Assembly (NCBI GenBank): GCA_015039365.1 | Contig: WION01000023.1 | Coordinates: 310,001 to 374,000, forward strand | Direction: 5' to 3' | Length of the DNA stretch: 64,000 nt | From: Amanita rubescens | Taxonomy: Eukaryota; Basidiomycota; Agaricomycetes; Agaricales; Amanitaceae | Shown: one piece after another, positions 56,680-64,000 of the stretch | Numbering within the stretch: the stretch's first letter is position 1 | How the letters are laid out: every line of letters starts with the position of its first letter | Notes under the pieces: model-generated | What the model was told of the DNA's origin: nothing | Database searches by the model: none | Seen by the model: the letters and a program-made list of their open reading frames with translations, nothing else | Position numbers and translations under genes: made by a program

Positions 56680-57360
56680 AAGACCTCTTATGAATGGGTA
56701 CTTGCATCATCGATCTCTTTGTTGAAGCAGGGATTAACACACGCTAGCCTGCACCTTTCCAGTACACTCGTATCGTATACAGAACATCCAGACAGTTTCC
56801 ACCTGGAATTTATGGATGGCTCGAAACGAACGTGTGACCTGCTGATAGGTGCAGTTCGCATAAAACGGACTACAGAAGAATATTCCTTGCGGGTAGACCT
56901 GATGTGTTATTAGTTCACGCTTATTTCTTTAGACGCATGCCCAGCGTCCACATCAAGGAACTGGAGCAGGCCAGGCCATGAAGTGCGCGTGCATTTTTCA
57001 ATTTCTCCAATGATGCATATCGATGATGATGCAGGACCCGTACGTCCTCTCCGTCATGCTTACCGACACCCGCAGCACGAGCTCCAAGTCCCAAATTCCT
57101 TTGATAACGATGCAATCCCCAGACGGTAGGAAATGCGTCCGTTCCTCGCGACAAACTAGCAGGGTCCCCTGACGATTCCCCTTTGTAAAGCCGCATGACG
57201 AGATGGTCCCGGACGAAGTATCGGTGGCATATATCAAGAAACTGGAGAGTCGTTGGCTATAGGTCTGGACTCTAGATGCTTCGGCCCGCGTAGAAGAAGG
57301 TTGTCAAGATGAAGTTGTGACGGACTTCCTCGAAGCCCGAGTCGAAACTGTGAATATATT
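56680..57360 (+). pseudogene. FAD-dependent monooxygenase relic, tandem copy 3
   Basis: Only scattered parts remain: LKQGLTHASLHLSSTLVSYTEH, a degraded DG motif (LLIGAVRIK instead of LLVGADGIK), a HAQRPHQGTGAGQ-like exon in another register, and a frameshifted C-terminal exon with YVLSVMLTD and VAYIKKLESRW. The FAD-binding N-terminus and the GD exon are missing. It is a clear dead copy. Confidence 0.8.
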
Positions 57361-58723
57361 TTTAGGCAGGACGCGCTATAATACTAGTAGTATCTCTTTG
57401 TTACACTTACAGTGCTTGTCCATCTCAATCATATGCTGCTCCTAACAGAAATACAAAAACGTGTTTCAATTCGTGCCTGCAAGTGAGGGAATGATACGGA
57501 AGCAGTTGCATCAGCGGAGCCATTTGAGGGACTCCATAATTTCACAACTAACAATGTCTTGATGATAAACTCAGGAAGGGGCAAAGGGGATATGCGATCC
57601 ATTCTAGCTACGTAATTAATATACTAGCCATTATTGGAAATTGCGGAAGTCCGAACTCAGGAACGGCGCTCCATTGCACCCTGGATTAAGGTTAAAGTCC
57701 TTCGTCTCAACCTCTACTCCTACCACTGGTCCATTCCTGTGACCCTTCGCCTCTCCGTCCCTTCCGTTCCCTCGATCAACCGGTCCGCCACTTCCAACAT
57801 CAGGTCCAGCAGCGTCCGCGTATTTACAGCATCAAGGAGCGCAACCGGATTTCCGAGGCGGATTACAATACTCAGCCAAAAAGTGACATAATTGTTGCAT
57901 AATATTTCGAACGTTTGGGTGAGGAATCACGTTGACTCCCACTCATTTCGACATTCTAGTGTTCACCGGCCCTCGTTAGCCCTCGTTTTGGTCGTGGAGG
58001 TTATTCGGTCGTCATAGTAGCGGTCCGAGACACATCATACCTACCGCGAAACTTCAGTACTCGGTTAATTCAATGGACAGCGGTCTCCTGTTTCTTATAT
58101 ACAACATGGGGTACGGATCCGGTTTGGGGTAGGGGTCCGGTTGTAGCGCCAACGTTACAAAGAAACCTTTATTCATCGTTCATTACTGCGCAAGTTGTGC
58201 GTCATGTTGGTTTCGTTTTCGTTTATCACGCCGAAGAGCGCTCAAGATCGACATCGTTGATCGTGCGCCGCTCAACTACCACCGCGTCATTCTAACTTGC
58301 CTACACTTCAAGTTTGAAGATCGGTCAGAACAATTGCATTGCGACAAATGATGCCTTTTTTTACATCGCGCCCAAGAACCGGCGCGCCGACTTGACCCCG
58401 CGGCTGTAAAAGGCGAGCTGACCCATTCTTGACATTGTTTGATGGGCCACTGCGGCCATATGGAGCTCAGGCTCTGGGCCAAGGCTGACCAGATGCCCTC
58501 TAAATGCGAGTTACTCAAGATAAAGTAAAACGCTAACTGACGCGTGTTTCAATGTCCACAGCAGGTAGTTCTTGATCTGCGTGGTGATGACGACAATATC
58601 GGAATCCAGGACGTCCAATGCTGATTCTTCTATATATACAGGGACCCGCGTAACATTCGTTCAGAAAACCCGTCATTAGACCGACTAAATTGCATTATCC
58701 CTCCCCACAATTGAACAAGTGTC
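57361..58723. other. Gene-poor spacer before monooxygenase copy 4
   Basis: Short frames only. A GGATCCGGTTTGGGG/GGGTCCGGTTG near-duplicate lies near 58110-58143. No gene is supported. Confidence 0.4.
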
Positions 58724-60505
58724 ATGGTTCAAAAGTTAAGAGTCGCAATAATGTACGTACGGCAAGCTTTTTTCACGTAACAATTCCCTCACCAGTCATC
58801 GCATACAATTCAGAGGAGCAGGAATCGGCGGGTTAACGCTAGCCTCATGGATCGCGGAAATGGATAAGCAGAAGAGGATTGAAGTGGATATATATGAGGC
58901 GGCCGCGGAATTGTCAGAAATTGGCGCTGGAATTCATCTTTGGCCGAGATCATTTAAAATGCTGGCGAAGGTAGGCCTTGAGGAAGAGGTCCTTCGATTC
59001 TGCGAGCGGGCCAATGAGGATTCTTGTGCGTTTTCGTTTTTTTTTACGCCTGATGTTGTTGCTTACAGCGAAATAGCAATTGCCTTTCAGTTCAGGAAAA
59101 GCGACCAGGAGAAAGGGCAGCATATCTTTGATATGAGTATCAAAGGTTTGGGATGTCTTGTCCGTCATTCGTCGTCGATATTTAGTTTGATTCTATAGGT
59201 GCTGCTATCAAGATCCACAGAGCAGATCTTCAAAAGATTCTACTGAAGCGCGCATTAACCCATGCTCGTCTGCATCTTTCAAGTAAACTCGTATCGTACA
59301 CCGAACACCTAGACAAAGTTCATTTGGAGTTTGAAGATGATTCGACACGGACATGCGACTTGCTCGTAGGTGCGGATGGTATAAGATCAATAACAAGAAG
59401 ACTATTCCTTGCAAGCCAAATTGGAGATGGATATCAAGAATCAATTGATCCTGTTTGGACTGGCACATACGCATATCGAGGCATCATTCCGCGGGACGAA
59501 CTCTTAAAGAAGATACCGGGCCATCGAGTGACTCGGGCCCCAGTAATGGTGAGAATCAACTAATATAAGCAACGCAGGAAAGCTTGGCTCACTGATGACT
59601 ACAGTATGTCGGAAAGCAGAAGGTCTAATCCAACCTAATCGCCGAAAACTCGTAATGCTTACATTTCCCTTAGCATGTTGTAACTTATTCCATGGCAAAC
59701 GGAGAGTTCATTAATTTCGTTGGTCTCGTTCATGACGAGACTCGAGAGGACACGTGTCATAAAGAACCACAGGTCACGACCGTGTCGAAATCAGAGTTGC
59801 TGTCCGTCTTCCAAGGCTTTGAGCCAGAAGTACAGGCACTGCTCGAGGTATGAGCAACAAGTTTTCGACAAATGAGGGTCTGACGTATGCAGTGCATTCC
59901 GAATCCTTCAAGATGGGCTATCCATCATCTAAAACCACCGAAAAGATACGCTGAACGAAGAATACTACTTCTGGGCGACGCAGTACGTTTTCATCCGACT
60001 TGTGCTCTAGTGGTGGAAGTTGACGTTTCTTTCTCCAGGCGCATGCCATGAGTCCACATCAAGCAAATGGCGCGGGACAGGCGATGGAAGTACGCATGAA
60101 ATCTTGATTCTCCATCCGGATAAGCTGACAATAACGCAGGACGCATACATCCTTTCTCGCCTCCTTGCAGATCCCGGCACGACGGATGTCAGGTCTCAGA
60201 TCCCTATAATCACATGCATATACGATGCCATTCGTCGGCCTGCAGGAAACACAGCACTGATGGTGGCCAAGACATGCGGCAAACTAACAGGTCTCACAGA
60301 CGATGAGAAGGAATTGCCGGAGGTGAAAGCACATGATGATACGGTTCCGCATGATGTATTGGTGGCATATATCAAGAAGATGGAGCGTAGCCGGCAGATG
60401 ATTTGGGATGCCTCGGCGTTAGTGGATGGACAATGTCAGGATGCGCTTAAGCTGTTGCGGAGCTTGAGGAAGCCAGCAGCAATGCAAGTGCAAGCTAGAT
60501 TGTGA
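58724..60505 (+). CDS. FAD-dependent monooxygenase, tandem copy 4 (open end to end), 469 aa
   Basis: Eight exons join in phase: 58724-58752, 58814-59145, 59199-59548, 59605-59622, 59674-59847, 59893-59982, 60039-60089 and 60140-60505. Motifs: VAIIGAGIGGLTLAS (FAD dinucleotide site, split by intron 1), LLVGADGIRSITRR (DG), an 18-bp micro-exon giving YVGKQK before HVVTYSM, and RRILLLGDAAHAMSPHQANG (GD), then GAGQAMEDAYIL. The length is usual for salicylate-hydroxylase-like enzymes. The stretch CAFSFFFTPDVVAYS has no counterpart in most relatives and sits where copy 1 seems to have an intron, so its use deserves a transcript check. It is the best candidate for a working enzyme in the array. Confidence 0.88.
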
Positions 60506-60593
60506 ATGTCTTACTACTTATATAATAGTCATCTTATTTGTATCTATTTGTATTTCCAACTCTACCCCTTTCCTCCAAACGTCGCTGTCAGCC

Positions 60594-63178
60594 ATGGCTG
60601 GCTCGGGCTCTGGTTCAAGTCTGCCAGTCCCCGTCCTCATCTTGGCGGGGGTATGCACTTTTGTTGCAGTTCTGGTGTCGGCCGTGTCCATACTCCTGCA
60701 GCTCAGGAACTATAGAAAGCCACTTCTCCAACGGTACGGTTTACACCTGCTATGCGCCTTCTTATACCCATGGCCTTAGAATAGAATGGTTGTACGAATT
60801 ATGATCATGGTACCCCTATACGCAATTGCCTCTTTTATCTCGTTATTCTCGCTGGAAGCAGCATTTGTGATTGATGCCATCAGGGATATATACGAGGTGC
60901 GCCTTGCTTGTTTGGGTGACGTCTCCTCTTGTTAACTGATGCTTCTTCATAGGCATTCATCATCTACTGCTTCTTCAGCCTTCTTTTATCCTACCTTGGT
61001 GGGGAAAGATCACTGTTGTTTATGTTGCTTGGCCGATCGCCGAAAACACCACCATTCCCTGTGAACTTATTCAAGCAAGAGCTTGACGTCAGTGACCCCC
61101 ACACGTTCCTATTCCTCAAACGAGGTATCATACGTGAGCTTTTGTAGTCGACTCTCATTTGTGTTCTCCTAATAACTCTAATTCTCCTTAGAATACGTTC
61201 AAGTGAAACCTATTCTTGCAGCTGCCACTCTCATACTCAAAGCCTGTGGTTGGTACCATGACGGAGACATTCGCGCTAATTCGGGATATCTATACGTCAG
61301 CATCGTTTACAACGTCAGCATATGTCTAGCCTTGTACTGTCTTGCCATGTTTTGGCTCTGCGTCAATGATGACCTCAAACCATACCGGTGAAGTTGCTCT
61401 TCCCTCCTCTCCCTGAATCGCATATGGACTAATCTAACTACAGTCCCGTCCCAAAGTTCCTCTGCGTGAAAGGCATTCTTTTCTTTTCATTTTGGCAATC
61501 CATCGCCATTTCCATCCTAGTTGCTGCCGACGTCATCACCAGATTAGGGCCATACACTGACCCAGAGCACATCTCAGTCGGACTCAATGATACCCTCATC
61601 TGCATCGAAATGCCCTTCTTCTCTCTAGCCCATCTTTATGCATTCAATTACACTGACTATATTGATTCAAAATTCCATTTCTGCGCCCGGATGCCATTAC
61701 ACTATGCGTTCCTTGATGCGTTTGGTTTCAAAGACGTCGTTCAGGACACGAAAGCGACCCTTCGTGGTAAAGGGATGAATTACAGGGAATTTGAACCGGC
61801 AGAAGGCGAGATCCATCAAGGGGCGGGGAGAGATCGGAGGATCAGGGCCGGGCTACGGTACAGCAAGGGTGGAAAGAAAAAGTATTGGTTGCCCAAAGTC
61901 CGCGCCGAAGCTCTCTCGCAAGGAGCTATCGGTAGCGCTGCGAACCACCTTGCAGGAGATGCGGTCGACGTGCACGCGCCGCTCCTCGGACGTCAAGCCG
62001 AGGTCCGCCTTGCTCCCGATATGATCCCCGATCAAGATGAGCACGAGGATCCGATGGTTTGGGGCCCTGTCGGCCATGGGGGCAACGATACATGCGGATA
62101 TGAGCTCCCCTTCGGAGATTTGGATCCTGCGGATGAGGCTTTGTTTGACCACAGTCGACAGTACCTCTTTGGGGATTATAATTATCCTGTGATTGACGTT
62201 AGCGATGAAGGGGCACGGGTGGCAATTTGGCATGAGGAAGAGAGGGTACTGAGAGACGAGCGGGGAGCGTGGCAGAGCCCGATAAGGAATGTGCAGGTTG
62301 GGATCCAGGGTAAACTGTGGGAGGGGTACGGCGCTATCGGGACGACAGAAGCACCATCAAGGAGTGGCGGGAAGGACGCAGATCCTTCCTCTTCTCATAA
62401 AGGCGACACGGAACATTCTGGGAAGATGAATGAAGCCCGGCTGCGCGGGGAAGCGCGGTCTTCTCCCGCGGCGCCAGTCGCTCACAAAGGGCTACTGGCT
62501 CCTGCCATTCAGAGGGTTACGTACTCTGCAGCTTCGAGCGCGGCAAGCAGCGTCAACCAACAAGGTAGCTCGAGCACTAGCAGCGGTGTAGCCTCTTCTT
62601 CCTCCACAACAATCCATCAACACCGTTTTTCGCCCACCGCGTCAAAGACGTCGTTGTTACCAACCCCATCGCCATCCCCGAAACCTAACACGAAAAGCGA
62701 AAAATCAAAGTCAAAAGAAAAGGCAAAGGATGATAAAAGCCCCGTACGGTCTGCGCTCTCTCGGGACGCCATTGATCTCGTAGTAGAAGACCCCAAGGCT
62801 GGAGCGGTGATTCAAGAGCAACGACATTCTGGCGAACCCTCGTTTAGAAAGAAAGGGGGTCTCAAGAGGGTGTACCGACGAGAGCCTACACAGGATGAGC
62901 AACAAAGAGAGGTACGGGTCAGCAGAGACGAGCAAATCGAGGAGCGGGAGGTGCCAGTTTACAAAGCACCATACGAAGGGCTGGGTGGAAGCCAGAGCGT
63001 TGGGGGAATGGAAGTCTTTGATCGAAGTGTGGGAGATGCAGGGTGGGGGGATGACGATGCATCGCCTCCCACGCGATTCGTGCAGGAAGATACGACTAAC
63101 ATTGTCCGAGCGGGAACTCCCCCAACGTATGTTCGTACGGTGTACGACGAGTTGGAGGACGACAATCCTTGGGCGTGA
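60594..63178 (+). CDS. Ost-alpha/TMEM184 (DUF300) family membrane protein, 784 aa
   Basis: Five exons join in phase: 60594-60733, 60785-60896, 60953-61124, 61192-61387 and 61444-63178. Seven membrane segments are expected; clear ones are PVPVLILAGVCTFVAVLVSA, YAIASFISLFSLEAAFVI, AFIIYCFFSLLLSYL with the family signature LGGERSLL, VSICLALYCLAMFWLCV, GILFFSFWQSIAISILVAA and the last near MPFFSLAHLYAFNY. KQELDVSDPHTF and the VQVKPIL segment match the conserved loop. Relatives transport organic solutes or act in vacuole and endosome organisation. The C-terminal 400 residues are mostly disordered, rich in Ser/Lys (KSEKSKSKEKAKDDKS), and end DELEDDNPWA. Confidence 0.92.
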
Positions 63179-63455
63179 CGATAACCTTTTTGGCTCTCTT
63201 TTGCTTGCTCTCGTTTTTCAAGCTCCAGTTTTCTCATATTTGAACGCACGATGTATCATCATAGTATATTTCTGGTTATGTTTTAGTAGGAACTAATTTA
63301 CGGAATCGGAACGTGAAATAATATATGCGGAAATAGAGTTCGTACGGCAAGGTTTAGTGTGCAGGCGTCGCGTCCAACAACAGTCAAGTAATTATCCTTC
63401 CTACTGCACGGGTTATAACCAGGGATGTGTGACATTGTACAAGTGAGGTGAAAAT

Positions 63456-64000
63456 TTATGAAACGTATTCGAGCATAGGTGACTCCGCGACCTTGTCCCA
63501 ATTGTAAGCTTTTGGCGTGTATTTCTCCTCCTTATGGCGAATTCGATAATCAACCGACTTGTGAACGTATATCTTGTTCTCGTAGAACGGAATATACCTG
63601 CCACGACCCATATTCATCCTATGGTACACACTGTAAGCTATCAGATGCAAGTACAAGTTGCAAATTCCCCCACATTTGGCGACTTATCCAATTTCCTTTG
63701 CGGTCTTGATACGCTGAGAACAACGGAAAAAACTCGAGTAGCCACCAAAACCAACAAAGGATGAGTCGATCGAAGATAATATCAACGATGTCAATCATGT
63801 ATTGCCTGACACCGTCAGGGTCAGGTACAGGTTTAGGAGAGCCCCGGATGTCAGCTTGTCCCGGTAGCGCTCGTGATCGACCCTCTTTAGCATATTTTTC
63901 GAGTTCTTGATTCGCTTCGCCTAAATCCAAGCCCTTTTTGTCCACCTCCTTCTTGAGGTTATCAAAGTCAAAGTCAAGAGCGTCCCTTAGATAGTGGAAA
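63456..64000 (-). CDS. DUF2235 (Tle1-like alpha/beta hydrolase) protein, 3' end only
   Basis: The last exons of a gene that enters from the right edge. The segment IDIVDIIFDRLILCWFWWLLEFFPL followed by DRKGNWISRQMWGN and NMGRGRYIPFYENKIYVHKSV is the typical C-terminal part of fungal DUF2235 proteins, in which a Trp-rich helix precedes the N-x-G-R-G-R block. The stop is at 63456. The catalytic Ser, Asp and His region lies outside the window. The intron between the MWGN and MNMGRG parts (near 63640-63680) was not fixed. The predicted function is a lipase-like hydrolase; the substrate is unknown. 63179-63455 holds only the converging 3' ends. Confidence 0.7.

Overview
The window looks like nuclear DNA of an agaricomycete (mushroom-forming) basidiomycete. 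Genes lie on both strands and are broken by many 45-70 bp GT..AG introns. The families are basidiomycete favourites: NACHT-ankyrin STAND proteins, F-box/LRR proteins, DUF6534 seven-helix proteins, DUF2235 hydrolases, FAD monooxygenases and a KDZ transposon. All gene models were spliced by hand from the sequence; where exon lengths are given, phases were checked.

Layout. 1-2906 (-): 5' part of a NACHT-ankyrin gene running off the left edge. 4499-5949 (-): F-box/LRR gene. 8861-18535: a complete 9.7-kb KDZ DNA transposon with about 650-bp terminal inverted repeats and an 8-bp target duplication. It carries a divergent-HMG-type gene, an unrecognised gene and the KDZ transposase, all on the minus strand. 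20384-28139: secreted ricin-B-type lectin (-), MFS exporter (-) and secreted FAD-linked oxidase (+). 29066-31180: decayed gene with a Cys-containing NCYF motif followed by an unusual octapeptide repeat. 32853-40867 (-): large BEACH-WD40 gene, with a small Dabb/EthD-like gene directly upstream (40857-41560, -). 41672-46183 (-): complete Goodbye-NACHT-ankyrin gene with a C-terminal membrane helix. 46915-47824 (+): small multi-pass membrane protein. 48105-50045 (-): DUF6534 protein. 51022-60505 (+): four FAD-monooxygenase copies, of which only the last reads cleanly end to end. 60594-63178 (+): Ost-alpha/TMEM184 protein. 63456-end (-): 3' end of a DUF2235 gene.

The strongest observations are these. 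First, the intact KDZ element has near-identical long TIRs, an exact 8-bp target duplication and iterated subterminal motifs. Second, both NACHT-ankyrin genes are almost completely CpG-depleted over about 2.6 kb, with sharp edges; in the second gene the edges fall inside exons. This is what long-term cytosine methylation of a repeated gene family would leave. Third, in both NLR genes the Walker A motif sits on its own 25-bp micro-exon. A link between the CpG pattern and KDZ elements (whose relatives often carry TET/JBP demethylases) is attractive, but I see no TET/JBP signature here and it remains inference.
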